From: Crocinitomicaceae bacterium | GTDB lineage: Bacteria; Bacteroidota; Bacteroidia; Flavobacteriales_D; Crocinitomicaceae | NCBI GenBank assembly: GCA_029252405.1 | Contig: JAQXBM010000022.1 | Span: 297,552-361,551 of the forward strand | DNA: 64,000 nt | Reading direction: 5' to 3' | Shown here: positions 19,236-28,749 of the stretch, in pieces | Numbering within the stretch: position 1 is the first letter of the stretch | How the letters are laid out: every line of letters begins with the position of its first letter | The notes under the pieces: generated by a model | Told to the model about the DNA's origin: nothing | Seen by the model: only the letters and a program-made list of their open reading frames with translations | Databases searched by the model: none | Translations under genes and position numbers: made by a program

Positions 19236-19913
19236 TTAAAGGATGATGCGCGTGGAGTAGAAGGAGTTGTTAATTTTCGTCGTCAAAAAGTAGATGCCCG
19301 AAGGAATATTCGAACTTATCTCAAGTTGATTGGATTGAATATCCTTTGAGAGAATTTGTCTGCCAGAATTGTCGTAAAGAACCACTTCATTCGAATTGAA
19401 TTTATCAATAAACGTAAATGATCGCCCACTTTGAGTGAACCATTGTTCTTCTTCATTCAATTCCTCTGTTCCCCAAGTTCCACTTCCCATGCTTATGATG
19501 AAGCGATACTCGATTGTTTGAACATAACTCGGATTGGCTGGATCGTAAATATCAAAATAGACGGATGCTGTTCCAGGAGTGTTATTCAAAATTCCACCAA
19601 TAATTAATTTTTGGGGGAAGGCTGGAGCGGCGTACAAGGTGAAATCTGCACTGTCTCCATTATTTACGGGGTTGTAAAAATTGTTTTGATCGTCGAATGT
19701 GATCACCCATTGCGGTGGCAAATTTGGATCGAATGAGGATTTCCATCGGAGAGTTGTGTCCACACCGACATCATTGAAAATTTCCAAATACCAATGCGCT
19801 GGAGATTCATCTGTTGTTTTGTCCAAGATTGTAATGGTGTCAACAAAACTAAAGGCCTGAGCACTTGCATTCAATCCAATCAAAAGAAAACAGACGATAC
19901 TGAGGAATTTCAT
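19236..19913 (-). CDS. T9SS type A sorted secreted protein
   Basis: 225 residues: signal peptide MKFLSIVCFLLIGLNASAQ, an Ig-like beta domain (residues about 25-140, DDQNNFYNPVNNGDSADF) and a C-terminal type A sorting domain (FNSNEVVLYDNSGRQILS, then IPSGIYFLTTKINNSFYSTRIIL). The tail should be removed on export and the protein attached to the surface or released. Function of the body unknown. It follows the gcvP terminator. Confidence 0.75.
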   Translation of the reverse strand: MKFLSIVCFLLIGLNASAQAFSFVDTITILDKTTDESPAHWYLEIFNDVGVDTTLRWKSSFDPNLPPQWVITFDDQNNFYNPVNNGDSADFTLYAAPAFPQKLIIGGILNNTPGTASVYFDIYDPANPSYVQTIEYRFIISMGSGTWGTEELNEEEQWFTQSGRSFTFIDKFNSNEVVLYDNSGRQILSKDIQSNQLEISSNIPSGIYFLTTKINNSFYSTRIIL

Positions 19914-19942
19914 ACGTGAAAGTTACGGATATTTCAGAGGAC

Positions 19943-19982
19943 AAAAAATAAACCCTGACGTTCTTTATAGAAGTCAGGGTTC
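19943..19982 (-). terminator. Terminator of gcvP
   Basis: On the minus strand ACCCTGAC and GTCAGGGT form a stem followed by TTTATTTTTTG, 28 bases after the gcvP stop. Confidence 0.8.
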
Positions 19983-20009
19983 AAAATATGCGTTAAAATT
20001 GGATTGCTT

Positions 20010-22865
20010 TTATTCAGTTACGTAGCTTTCAACACTTGGACAAGAGCAAATCAAATTACGATCTCCAAATGCGTTATCTACACGTCGAACAGGAACCCAG
20101 TATTTCCAATCTTTCAAATAAGTAACAGGGAAAGCTGCTTCTTGTGGAGAGTATGGGTAATTCCAATTTTGGTTAATGATGCAATCCGCTGTGTGAGGTG
20201 CATTTTTCAACAAGTTGTTTTCTTTATCCGCGTGTCCGTTTTCAATTTCTTTGATCTCAGCACGGATAGAAATCATCGCTTCAATGAAACGATCCAATTC
20301 TTCTTTGTCTTCGCTTTCTGTTGGCTCAATCATCAATGTACCAGCAACAGGGAATGATACCGTTGGTGCGTGGAATCCGTAATCAATCAATCGCTTAGCG
20401 ATATCGGCTACTTCAACATTGGCTGTGCGTTTGAAATCTCGACAATCAATAATCATTTCGTGCGCCACTGTTCCATTCTTACCTGTGTAGAGCACGTCGT
20501 AATGTCCTTTCAACTCAGCAGCAATGTAGTTGGCGTTCAAAATGGCGATTTCCGTTGATTCTCTCAATCCTTTCGCTCCAAGCATCTTGATGTAAGCGTA
20601 CGAGATCAATAAAATCAGCGCGCTTCCGTAAGGTGCTGATGAAATGGCGTGAATCGCTTGGTCTCCTCCTGAAGGAACTAATGGTGATCCTGGTAAGAAT
20701 GGTGCAAGATGTGCCGCAACACCAATTGGTCCCATTCCAGGTCCTCCACCTCCGTGAGGAATTGCGAATGTCTTGTGTAAGTTCAAGTGACAAACGTCCG
20801 CTCCAATGTTTCCTGGATTTGTCAATCCAACTTGTGCATTCATGTTGGCTCCGTCCATGTAGACTTGTCCACCATTGTCATGAATGATTGAAGTGATTTC
20901 TTTAATTCCTTCCTCGTAAACCCCGTGAGTTGAAGGGTAAGTCACCATCAATCCAGCTAAGGTATCTTTCATTTCAGTTGCTTTGTCGCGCAACTCTTCA
21001 ATGTTGATATTTCCGTTTTCATCACATCCAGTTACGACAACATCGAAACCGGCCATTACCGCTGATGCAGGGTTTGTTCCGTGTGCTGATGAAGGAATAA
21101 TAATGATTTTACGTTGATCGTCTCCGCGTGACTCATGGTACGCTTTGATGACCATCAATCCAGCGTATTCTCCTTGAGCTCCTGAGTTTGGTTGAAGAGA
21201 CATCGCCGCAAATCCTGTTGATTCGCACAAGTCTTTCTCCAATTCACGGAACATTTCGTAGTACCCTTCAGCCTGATTAACAGGAGAGAATGGGTGCATT
21301 TTTGAAAACTGTGGATTCGTGATTGGAATTAATTCCGATGCAGCGTTTAACTTCATTGTACACGATCCAAGTGGAATCATGCTGTGAACGAGCGACAGGT
21401 CTTTGTTCTCCAAACGCTTGAGATAGCGCATCATTTTTGATTCTGAATGATGGCTGTTGAATGTTTTATGTGTTAGAATCGCATCTGTACGCAAATAATC
21501 ACTTTTCAATGTGAAAGTTGGTTCAGGTGTGAATTCCGTTGTTTCTTTTCCGTGCACACTCGCGAAGATTGAAAGAATCGCTTCTACATCTTGGTTGGTG
21601 TGTGGTTCTCCAAAACTGATAGTCAATTCAGAATCGTTGATGTAGTGGAAATTCATTTCGTGCTCTTCTGCAGCAGATTGAATCGCTGAACATGGAACGT
21701 TTTTCACCCAAATCGTATCGAAGAAGTTCTTAGAACCAATTTCGATGCCCATGTCACGTAATCCGTCAGCTGTTTTTGAAGCCAAAGAGTGAACATGTTT
21801 CGCGATGAACTTCATTCCATCAGGTCCGTGATAAACAGCATACATACTTGCCATTACAGCTAGCAATGCTTGTGCAGTACAAATGTTTGATGTCGCTTTA
21901 CCACGTTTGATGTGTTGCTCACGTGTTTGAAGAGCCATACGAAGTGCTACGTTATCATCAGCATCTTTGGAAACACCAATGATTCGTCCGGGCATGTTAC
22001 GCTTGTAGCTTTCTTTAGCGGCAAAAAAAGCAGCGTGAGGTCCACCGTATCCCATTGGGACACCAAAACGTTGAGTTGTACCGAAAACCACATCTGCACC
22101 AAGTGATCCTGGCGAAGCCAAAAGAACAAGTGACAAAATATCGGCTCCAACGGCAACTGGAATTCCTTTTTCTGATAAACGGTTTATGAAGAGATCGATG
22201 TTTTTTACTCGACCATTGACATCTGGGTACTGAATGATGGCACCGAAGTACGATTCATCACCGTCGAATTCTGTTGGTTCACCAATTGTTAGTTCGATTC
22301 CTAAGTTGGCGGCTTTTCCTTTAACAACATCAATTGTTTGAGGGAAGGCGTGCTCAGAAATAAAGAACTTCGTTACACCAGCTTTCACTTGTGCTCTTGA
22401 ACGAGAGTTATAGAACATCAACATCGCTTCCGCAGCTGCTGTTCCTTCGTCGAGAAGTGATGCATTGGCGATTTCCATTCCTGTAAGATCAAGGATCATT
22501 GTTTGGAAATTCAATAGCGCTTCCAATCGACCTTGGGAAATCTCCGCTTGGTATGGCGTGTAAGCTGTGTACCACCCTGGATTTTCAAGTACGTTACGTA
22601 AAATAACAGATGGAACTGTTGTTTCGTAGTACCCAAGTCCAATAAACGATTTGAACAACTTATTCTTGCTACCCAATTCATTTACATGATTCAAATATTC
22701 CTCCTCCGTCATGGCTTTTGAAATCGATAATTCTCGATTTAAGCGGATGTGAGCAGGAATTGTTTTGTCGACGAGTTCATTGATGGACGTAACACCAATT
22801 TTTGAGAGCATTTCTGAGCTTTCTACCTCGTTTGGACCGATGTGTCTTCTTGAGAAATTATTCAT
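20010..22865 (-). CDS. gcvP: Glycine dehydrogenase (decarboxylating), P protein
   Basis: 951 residues, the full-length fused form (N- and C-halves in one chain). It decarboxylates glycine and passes the aminomethyl group to GcvH in the glycine cleavage system. The PLP lysine sits in HLNLHKTFAIPHGGGGPG (about residue 700), with the Gly-rich phosphate loop after it. The N-terminus RRHIGPNEVESSEML is canonical. GcvT and GcvH are not adjacent, as is usual in Bacteroidota. Transcribed alone. Confidence 0.97.
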   Translation of the reverse strand: MNNFSRRHIGPNEVESSEMLSKIGVTSINELVDKTIPAHIRLNRELSISKAMTEEEYLNHVNELGSKNKLFKSFIGLGYYETTVPSVILRNVLENPGWYTAYTPYQAEISQGRLEALLNFQTMILDLTGMEIANASLLDEGTAAAEAMLMFYNSRSRAQVKAGVTKFFISEHAFPQTIDVVKGKAANLGIELTIGEPTEFDGDESYFGAIIQYPDVNGRVKNIDLFINRLSEKGIPVAVGADILSLVLLASPGSLGADVVFGTTQRFGVPMGYGGPHAAFFAAKESYKRNMPGRIIGVSKDADDNVALRMALQTREQHIKRGKATSNICTAQALLAVMASMYAVYHGPDGMKFIAKHVHSLASKTADGLRDMGIEIGSKNFFDTIWVKNVPCSAIQSAAEEHEMNFHYINDSELTISFGEPHTNQDVEAILSIFASVHGKETTEFTPEPTFTLKSDYLRTDAILTHKTFNSHHSESKMMRYLKRLENKDLSLVHSMIPLGSCTMKLNAASELIPITNPQFSKMHPFSPVNQAEGYYEMFRELEKDLCESTGFAAMSLQPNSGAQGEYAGLMVIKAYHESRGDDQRKIIIIPSSAHGTNPASAVMAGFDVVVTGCDENGNINIEELRDKATEMKDTLAGLMVTYPSTHGVYEEGIKEITSIIHDNGGQVYMDGANMNAQVGLTNPGNIGADVCHLNLHKTFAIPHGGGGPGMGPIGVAAHLAPFLPGSPLVPSGGDQAIHAISSAPYGSALILLISYAYIKMLGAKGLRESTEIAILNANYIAAELKGHYDVLYTGKNGTVAHEMIIDCRDFKRTANVEVADIAKRLIDYGFHAPTVSFPVAGTLMIEPTESEDKEELDRFIEAMISIRAEIKEIENGHADKENNLLKNAPHTADCIINQNWNYPYSPQEAAFPVTYLKDWKYWVPVRRVDNAFGDRNLICSCPSVESYVTE

Positions 22866-22891
22866 AGCGAACTAACGTAAAATTTGAGATG

Positions 22892-22899
22892 CAAATATA
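22892..22899 (-). promoter_or_regulatory. -7 promoter box of gcvP
   Basis: The minus strand reads TATATTTG, a perfect TAnnTTTG, 26 bases before the gcvP start codon. A clear -33 TTG is not visible at the expected distance. No glycine riboswitch is recognisable in this very short leader. Confidence 0.5.
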
Positions 22900-22970
22900 C
22901 GCTCTTCTGCTATCTAAAAAAAGCGGAATTATAGAAGAAAACGTTAGAATATTAAACTATTCGAGGATGC

Positions 22971-23948
22971 CTATCTGTTGTACCAACGACGATGTTTGTA
23001 CCCTTTATGGAAATCACGTTTGTGATTCTTTTTACGGTTCAAGTATTTTTTCTTCGAGAAATTCTCACGACTGTTGTGGTAAGGCAGTCCAATACCGGCA
23101 TATAGCTCGTGTGAAAGGCCTCTAGCCTTAGACAATTTTCCAAGATCATAGTTGATTGCATACCCCATTCTGAAGCGTCCTCCAACGAGGAAATCTATTC
23201 CACCGATTAAGGAATTTTCTGTGCGGTATCCAACATTCAAACTCCACATATTCATGAAGGTGTTACGAAGGATCAAATCAGCTTGAACAGGAGTGTTAAA
23301 TGCAGCCTTAATTTGAATGTTTGGGTTGAGTCGGTAGTTTTCACCAGCATCGATGTAAAAACCAGTCGTCATGTAGTAATGCCAAAGCGGTGGGCTGAAT
23401 CCAGAGGCGTTACTCTTTGGGATGCTCTGAATCAGCTGAGGAATACTTGCTCCAATGTAAAATCGTGGAGAGTAATAGTACATTCCAAAACCAGCATTGA
23501 GGTGAATTTTTGAATAACGCTGGGCAAAGGCAGGATCATCTGCATCGATCAATTGTGCACTCGGCAAATCGTTGACACGTTGGTCCATTCCAAGGCTCAC
23601 TCCGAAAATTAGTGCATTGTCGTTTTCAAAATAGGCTCTGTAGGCGTATTGCCCCGAAACTTGAGTGGCATGATTTACACCAATCAAATCATAGGATACG
23701 TTTAAGCCGACTGCCATGTCATGGTAAAGCTCATATTGGGCATTGATTGCGCCAGTAGTCGGAGCACCTTCAAGTCCAAACCATTGGTGTCTGAACACCA
23801 TATCGACCATGATTTCGGCATCAATTGCCAATGCTGCGGGATTGTTTACACCTTGCGCAAAGTTAAACTGCGAAAAGCGAGGAGTGTTTTGTCCGAATGA
23901 AATCGAAGCAGAAAGCACACAAATGAGAAGTGTCAATTTAGCGCGCAT
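22971..23948 (-). CDS. PorP/SprF-family type IX secretion outer-membrane protein
   Basis: 325 residues with a signal peptide (MRAKLTLLICVLSASISFGQ) and the PorP/SprF pattern: PRFSQFNFAQGVNNPAALAID, then HQWFGLEGAPTTGAINAQ, and a barrel ending MGYAINYDLGKLSKARGLSHELYAGIGL. A Lys/Arg/His-rich 35-residue tail (KKYLNRKKNHKRDFHKGY) follows and is unusual. SprF-type proteins work with one particular T9SS cargo; the CHU_C protein encoded two bases upstream is the evident partner. Confidence 0.93.
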   Translation of the reverse strand: MRAKLTLLICVLSASISFGQNTPRFSQFNFAQGVNNPAALAIDAEIMVDMVFRHQWFGLEGAPTTGAINAQYELYHDMAVGLNVSYDLIGVNHATQVSGQYAYRAYFENDNALIFGVSLGMDQRVNDLPSAQLIDADDPAFAQRYSKIHLNAGFGMYYYSPRFYIGASIPQLIQSIPKSNASGFSPPLWHYYMTTGFYIDAGENYRLNPNIQIKAAFNTPVQADLILRNTFMNMWSLNVGYRTENSLIGGIDFLVGGRFRMGYAINYDLGKLSKARGLSHELYAGIGLPYHNSRENFSKKKYLNRKKNHKRDFHKGYKHRRWYNR

Positions 23949-23950
23949 AA

Positions 23951-25168
23951 TTATCTTTTTAATGTGATGTAACCCTTGAATGTGATGCCTTCGACATCAA
24001 CCAAGTAAAAATACGTTCCTTCAGGAAGCTCACCTGATCCTAAGCATGTCGCAGTTTGACACGTTCCGTCCCAATTGTTCTGGTAACTTGGATCGTCGAG
24101 CACCATATCGCCCCAGCGGTTCCAAACAGAAAATGACGCAGGATAATCGTCCAATTGTGGGATTCTAAAAACGTCATTTTTTCCATCTGAATTCGGAGAG
24201 AATCCATTTGGAATGGTGAGATCAACCACAATAACTACAACGCTGTCCGAAAGAACACATCCGTCTTCGTGAGTCGCATCAACTACAAGTGTTTGAGAAA
24301 CCGTCCCACTGAAAATCACTCCAGCAGCAAATGGGTTGTTAATTTGATTGCTTGGTGACCAAAGATAGCTTTCAAAACCAGCTGGGCCACTGATGAATGC
24401 AGCCTCGCCAGATCCAACATAAACCGTGTCAGGCATTAAGTTTTCTTCAGGTTCGGCAGGAGTTACTGTCGTTGACAAAGTCTGAGAGCAAGATCCCAAT
24501 GTGATTACAACAGAATAAAGAGTTGCACTCGATGGATTCACGACAATCGTGTTTCCAACCTCGCCAGTTGACCAAACATATGCTTCACCGCCAGTTGCAG
24601 TTAAGGTTACCGCTCCACCAGTACACAATGAACTTTCAGAACCCGTAAGTGTGAATTGAACTTCAGTTAATGTAATTGAAGATGAACCCGTACAACCATT
24701 TGCATCAGTGTAAGACACGTCGTACGTTCCAATGCTTGGGGCGAATAAAGTAGCAGTAGTTGCTCCTCCAGTCCAAAGGTAGGATGAATAAGCATTCCCC
24801 AAACTCAATGTCGTTCCCGTTCCAGAGCAAATAGGATTTCCTTCGGAAGACAAGATTGGTTCTACTGGTGTTGGAATGATTGTAACATTAATTGTATCTA
24901 CTGAAACGCAACCTGTTCCATCCAATGCAGCTAAAATATATTGACCTGAGAAGTTAGGTGTGATTGTCTGACTAACTTGACTTTCGGGGCCCGACCATGC
25001 ATAGTTTACAAATCCAGCTGATCCTGAGATTGTCTGAGGGTTCGATTCGCACATTGTGATCGCGTCACCTTCCACTATTTGAACATCTACTGCGCACTGT
25101 ATCTGCGCATTAGAAAATTCAGTCAGAAATGTTCCAAGGGTGATTAAACACACCAGAAATACTTTCAT
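23951..25168 (-). CDS. CHU_C-tailed surface adhesin, partner of the PorP/SprF protein
   Basis: 405 residues: signal peptide MKVFLVCLITLGTFLTEFSNAQ, three or four Ig-like beta repeats (SGSAGFVNYAWSGPE; SSYLWTGGATTATL; EAYVWSTGEVGNT; FESYLWSPSNQIN) and a CHU_C/gliding-associated C-terminal domain (IPNGFSPNSDGKNDVFRI, FSVWNRWGDMVLDD, GTYFYLVDVEGITFKGYITLKR). The stop is two bases before the PorP/SprF start. The pair matches the common cargo-plus-dedicated-SprF layout. Confidence 0.9.
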   Translation of the reverse strand: MKVFLVCLITLGTFLTEFSNAQIQCAVDVQIVEGDAITMCESNPQTISGSAGFVNYAWSGPESQVSQTITPNFSGQYILAALDGTGCVSVDTINVTIIPTPVEPILSSEGNPICSGTGTTLSLGNAYSSYLWTGGATTATLFAPSIGTYDVSYTDANGCTGSSSITLTEVQFTLTGSESSLCTGGAVTLTATGGEAYVWSTGEVGNTIVVNPSSATLYSVVITLGSCSQTLSTTVTPAEPEENLMPDTVYVGSGEAAFISGPAGFESYLWSPSNQINNPFAAGVIFSGTVSQTLVVDATHEDGCVLSDSVVVIVVDLTIPNGFSPNSDGKNDVFRIPQLDDYPASFSVWNRWGDMVLDDPSYQNNWDGTCQTATCLGSGELPEGTYFYLVDVEGITFKGYITLKR

Positions 25169-25193
25169 ACTTTAGTTTATTAGGAGTATTGAA

Positions 25194-25224
25194 CAAAAAT
25201 AGAACAAGATTCCTTGTCTATCAA
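25194..25224 (-). promoter_or_regulatory. Promoter of the CHU_C/PorP operon
   Basis: Minus-strand TATTTTTG (25194-25201) fits TAnnTTTG, with TTG at 25222-25224 as the -33 element and a 20-base spacer. The start codon is 25 bases downstream. Confidence 0.55.
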
Positions 25225-25239
25225 TTATTTGATACGGAA

Positions 25240-26655
25240 TTATTCCACATAACTCAACTTTAACATATTCGAGTTTCCGTGTTCCTCAATTGGCATGGAT
25301 GCGATATTAATTACGAGGTCACCAATATTCAATACACCTTGTTTTTTCAAGAGGTATTTGATATCAGCAATTGTATGATCCGTGCTCACCGTTTTATCAT
25401 AGTAAAAGCCTTGCACTCCCCAGATTAAGTTGAGTTGTGTTAAGATTTGGCGGTTACTTGTAAAGACAAAAATTTCTGCTTTCGGTCGTTGAGAAGCAAT
25501 CTTATACGCAGTATATCCTGAAAATGACATGGTTAAGATAGCTTGTGATTCCACACGTCGAGATAGACGACATGCGTTAAAACAAATACTGTCTGTGATA
25601 AATCGTGCTTGATTCTTTTCAGGAAGTTCTTCTTTGTTGTAGATCTCTTCGTGAGTTTCCATTTCCTTCACAATATTGGACATGGTGCGAATTACATCTA
25701 CTGGAAATTTACCAACTGAAGTTTCACCCGATAACATCACTGCATCAGCTCCGTCAAGAACGGCATTGGCAACATCATTCACCTCTGCACGAGTGGGAGA
25801 GATGCTAGTAATCATGCTTTCCATCATTTGTGTAGCAACAATCACTGGTTTCGAATAAGATCGACCTTTGCGAATTAGCATTTTTTGGATCAATGGAACG
25901 TTTTGGTAAGGAATTTCAACTCCCAAATCACCACGTGCAACCATCAGCGCATCGCTCGCTCTGATAATATCTTCAATATCATCGATAGCTTCAGGTTTCT
26001 CAATCTTCGCGATCACCTTAGCTTTGCATTTCTTTGTTTGGATGAGGTGTTTCAACTCAATAATGTCGCGTGCTGAACGAACAAACGAAAGTCCGATCCA
26101 ATCCACGTTCTGCTCTAAGGCAAACTCCAAATCAACCAAATCTTTCTCTGTCAAACAAGGAAGAGATATTTTCGTATTCGGTAGGTTCACCCCTTTTTTT
26201 GAAGAGAGAATACCTCCGTGAATAACCTTCGCTTTGATTTCAGTGTCAGTAGTTGATACGACTTCCAATTTCAATTTTCCATCATCCAACAAAATGAACT
26301 CACCAGCGGAACTGTCACTTGGCAATTGTTTGTAGTTGATCGAGAATTTCTCGGCTGTTCCTTCAATTTCATCCGTTACAATAGTTACTGTCTCGCCATT
26401 TACGAGTTCAACACCATTGTCTTTCATTACACCTGTTCGAATTTTCGGACCTTGTAAATCAGCAAGGATGGCGGTGGCCATTCCCATCTCTTCGTTTAAT
26501 TCACGAATAGTTCTAATCACAGCTTGGTGATCTTCGTGACTCCCGTGAGAGAAGTTGAGTCGACAAACATTGACTCCTTCTTGCAACATTTGCTTCAACA
26601 CTTTTTTATCACTGGATGCGGGTCCCAATGTAGCTACTATTTTCGTTCTTTTCAT
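25240..26655 (-). CDS. pyk: Pyruvate kinase
   Basis: 471 residues. It converts phosphoenolpyruvate and ADP to pyruvate and ATP. Visible motifs are TKIVATLGPAS, VCRLNFSHGSH, ILADLQGPKIRTG, KVIAKIEKPEAI (catalytic Lys), ARGDLGVEIP, and VIVATQMMESMI followed by SPTRAEVNDVANAVLDGADAVMLSGET. The C-terminal regulatory domain is complete but short. It lies one base after the IPExxxVDY gene, a conserved pairing in Bacteroidota. Confidence 0.98.
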   Translation of the reverse strand: MKRTKIVATLGPASSDKKVLKQMLQEGVNVCRLNFSHGSHEDHQAVIRTIRELNEEMGMATAILADLQGPKIRTGVMKDNGVELVNGETVTIVTDEIEGTAEKFSINYKQLPSDSSAGEFILLDDGKLKLEVVSTTDTEIKAKVIHGGILSSKKGVNLPNTKISLPCLTEKDLVDLEFALEQNVDWIGLSFVRSARDIIELKHLIQTKKCKAKVIAKIEKPEAIDDIEDIIRASDALMVARGDLGVEIPYQNVPLIQKMLIRKGRSYSKPVIVATQMMESMITSISPTRAEVNDVANAVLDGADAVMLSGETSVGKFPVDVIRTMSNIVKEMETHEEIYNKEELPEKNQARFITDSICFNACRLSRRVESQAILTMSFSGYTAYKIASQRPKAEIFVFTSNRQILTQLNLIWGVQGFYYDKTVSTDHTIADIKYLLKKQGVLNIGDLVINIASMPIEEHGNSNMLKLSYVE

Positions 26656-26656
26656 C

Positions 26657-27088
26657 TTATCTAAATACTAAGTACTCCGCAGAATCAATTTCTTCGGGTT
26701 CAAAAGGGTATACTCCAAGTATACTTTTGACCTCTTTCAACTGCTTTGTTAGTTCACTAATATTGACGGCGAAATTATCGCAAAGAAATAGGAAGTAGTC
26801 GATTGAAGGTTTTTCAGGGATTAGATAATTTCCGTGCATCTTGTTTTTAACAAGGAAATAATCCAACCGGTTTTCTTCATCAGCAAATTCATACATCGAA
26901 TGGGATGAAACTGCTTCACCCTTTTTATTCGTTACGACGTAATCTTCTTCACAGCGACAAAGTTTTATGGTTAGACATTCATTGATTCCCCAAGCCAAAC
27001 GATAATCACTGTGATGCGAGCAAATTCCAACCATATCAAAGTCAAACTCTTGCTCAAACGTAAGCGTATATTTCTTTTGCTTCGCCAT
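26657..27088 (-). CDS. IPExxxVDY family protein
   Basis: 143 residues with the defining motif as LIPEKPSIDYFL (about residue 95) followed by FLCDNF. This Bacteroidota-only family is routinely encoded just upstream of pyruvate kinase; its function is not known to me. There is no signal peptide, so it is cytoplasmic, and the conserved linkage suggests a role tied to Pyk (inference). Confidence 0.9.
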   Translation of the reverse strand: MAKQKKYTLTFEQEFDFDMVGICSHHSDYRLAWGINECLTIKLCRCEEDYVVTNKKGEAVSSHSMYEFADEENRLDYFLVKNKMHGNYLIPEKPSIDYFLFLCDNFAVNISELTKQLKEVKSILGVYPFEPEEIDSAEYLVFR

Positions 27089-27334
27089 CCACGCGAAAGT
27101 ACTGAATTAGTTGGCTTTATTGTCAAGTCTACTAAAAGATAACGTGATCATTATATGAACAATTCTAGGTTGAAAATGAGAAATGGCCACAATTCACACG
27201 ATTTTCAATTACCGTTCAATCAATGCGACGAACACTTCGTTAACAGATTTTAACAAGTAAGTAGTTGAGGTGCGAAGGTCAGTTCTCTGGCACATCGTTT
27301 GCGCCTTTTGAGGCATAACTTAAATTTATTAATT

Positions 27335-28039
27335 ATGATCGCAAAAAAAAATCCGAAGGTGGATGTGGAGAAAAAAAGAGCCGCCATCTTCAACGTTGGA
27401 CTGCTAGTCGCGGGTTCGTTTACCCTCGCTGCATTTACGTATTCAGAACCAACCCTCTCTGAGAAGGAGAAGCTGGTAGTAAACGTTGACGACATGGTCG
27501 TCTTCGAAATGGAAAAGCCAAAAGATGAGCCTGTGAAGGAGGAAGTTCAGCAACCTCAACAACAGGAGCAGGAGCAGCAAGAACCTCAAAATTTAGGAAG
27601 CGAAACCGGGATTTCTGAGGTAATGAAAGCGAGTGACAACGGCAAAACTGGACCGAAGGTCGCAGATGGACCTGGCGTTTTTGGTGTTGAAATTCCATTT
27701 GTCAAACCTAATTTATCCTCAGAGGATGAAATCGTTATTCCAAAGATCGACGCGAAGTATGTTGGCGGTGTTCTTGAAATGAGGCAGAAAATTGCCGATG
27801 TGCAAGAGTATCCTGATATCGATATTCAACTTGGTGTTCAAGGGACGGTTTACGTTTCATTTGTTGTGGAGAAAGATGGTTCCGTAACGAACGTGATAAC
27901 AGAAAGAGGTGTTTCTGAAACGCTTGATCGCGAAGCAGTCCGAATTGTGAAAACTTTCCCGAAGTGGATCCCTGGGGAAGATGAATATGGAGTGGTACGA
28001 ACGCGAGTTCGAATGCCAATTAAATTCCTTCTTCACTAG
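27335..28039 (+). CDS. TonB-like energy transducer (first of three tandem TonB-C proteins)
   Basis: ATG 27335 is used; the longer frame from 27299 is out of character. The 234 residues show a basic N-terminus, one membrane helix (AAIFNVGLLVAGSFTLAAFTY), an Asp/Glu/Gln/Pro-rich periplasmic linker (QQPQQQEQEQQEPQ) and a C-terminal TonB domain (about 145-234) with GTVYVSFVVEKDGSVTNV, AVRIVKTFPKWIPG and RTRVRMPIKFLLH. This is a normal TonB layout, linking the proton motive force to outer-membrane transporters. No exbB/exbD lies nearby. Confidence 0.88.
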   Translation: MIAKKNPKVDVEKKRAAIFNVGLLVAGSFTLAAFTYSEPTLSEKEKLVVNVDDMVVFEMEKPKDEPVKEEVQQPQQQEQEQQEPQNLGSETGISEVMKASDNGKTGPKVADGPGVFGVEIPFVKPNLSSEDEIVIPKIDAKYVGGVLEMRQKIADVQEYPDIDIQLGVQGTVYVSFVVEKDGSVTNVITERGVSETLDREAVRIVKTFPKWIPGEDEYGVVRTRVRMPIKFLLH

Positions 28040-28120
28040 AAGAACAGTTTGAGCTGTTTAGCAACGAAGCGATCGTCTGAGGATGGTCGCTTTCGTTTGT
28101 TTTTTTTAAAAACCTGCAAA

Positions 28121-28717
28121 ATGAAAACAATACTACTAATTGGCATTTCGATGCTGCATCTGCTCAGTTGTGGTGACGCATCTGACTTTGAATCCATCGA
28201 AATTCCTTCTGACGAGGAAATGAAAACGAGCCTAGAAGTCGAGGAGGCCAATATCGAAATTGACTCGATCCCTTCCGATTTAATCGCGACGAATGAATCA
28301 AAAATTAAGAAAGAAAAATTCATTGACCCGTCAATTGGCGGCTGCGTGATTCCAAAGAGCGAGTTGCGTGGAGATTTATTGCCAGAACTTCGAGAGCCTA
28401 AATTCGAGCCAGCACCCGACTCAATTGAGGAAGTGGTCGAATTCCCTGATGTTGATGCTCAATATCCTGGTGGAGTCGAAGAAATGAGGAAGTTCATTGT
28501 ATCAAATTTGGAATATCCACTGGTTGATGGAGGCTTTGAATATCAAGGAGTCGTTTATGTTTCAATGATAATTGAGAGAGACGGCTCCATTAGAGATGCA
28601 ACTGTATTGCGCGAGGGAATTGCTGAGCTCAATGCTGAAGCCCTTCGTTTGATTCGTTCTATGCCAAACTGGATTCCAGCCCAAAATAACGGCAAGGTTG
28701 TTGCTGCAAAAGTGTGA
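28121..28717 (+). CDS. TonB-C domain lipoprotein, truncated by an apparent nonsense codon
   Basis: The start is set at ATG 28121 before MKTILLIGISMLHLLSC, a lipoprotein signal; 198 residues. The TonB-C domain (VDAQYPGGVEEMRKFI, GVVYVSMIIERDGSIRDA, ALRLIRSMPNWIPA) stops at AAKV, TGA 28715-28717. Directly after the TGA the same frame reads LPIRFMLN and a TAA at 28742-28744. This matches the tails of both paralogs (RMPIKFLLH, RLPVTFRLD), with TGA where both have Arg. CGA to TGA is one transition. The last beta strand is therefore missing unless the stop is read through. The lipid anchor replaces the usual membrane helix. Confidence 0.85.
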   Translation: MKTILLIGISMLHLLSCGDASDFESIEIPSDEEMKTSLEVEEANIEIDSIPSDLIATNESKIKKEKFIDPSIGGCVIPKSELRGDLLPELREPKFEPAPDSIEEVVEFPDVDAQYPGGVEEMRKFIVSNLEYPLVDGGFEYQGVVYVSMIIERDGSIRDATVLREGIAELNAEALRLIRSMPNWIPAQNNGKVVAAKV

Positions 28718-28749
28718 CTACCGATACGCTTTATGTTAAACTAATATTT

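Noticed and set aside
28714..28749. GTG start giving 12 extra residues to the third TonB-like protein
   Set aside because: These codons are the shifted 3' end of the second gene and would spoil the lipoprotein signal.
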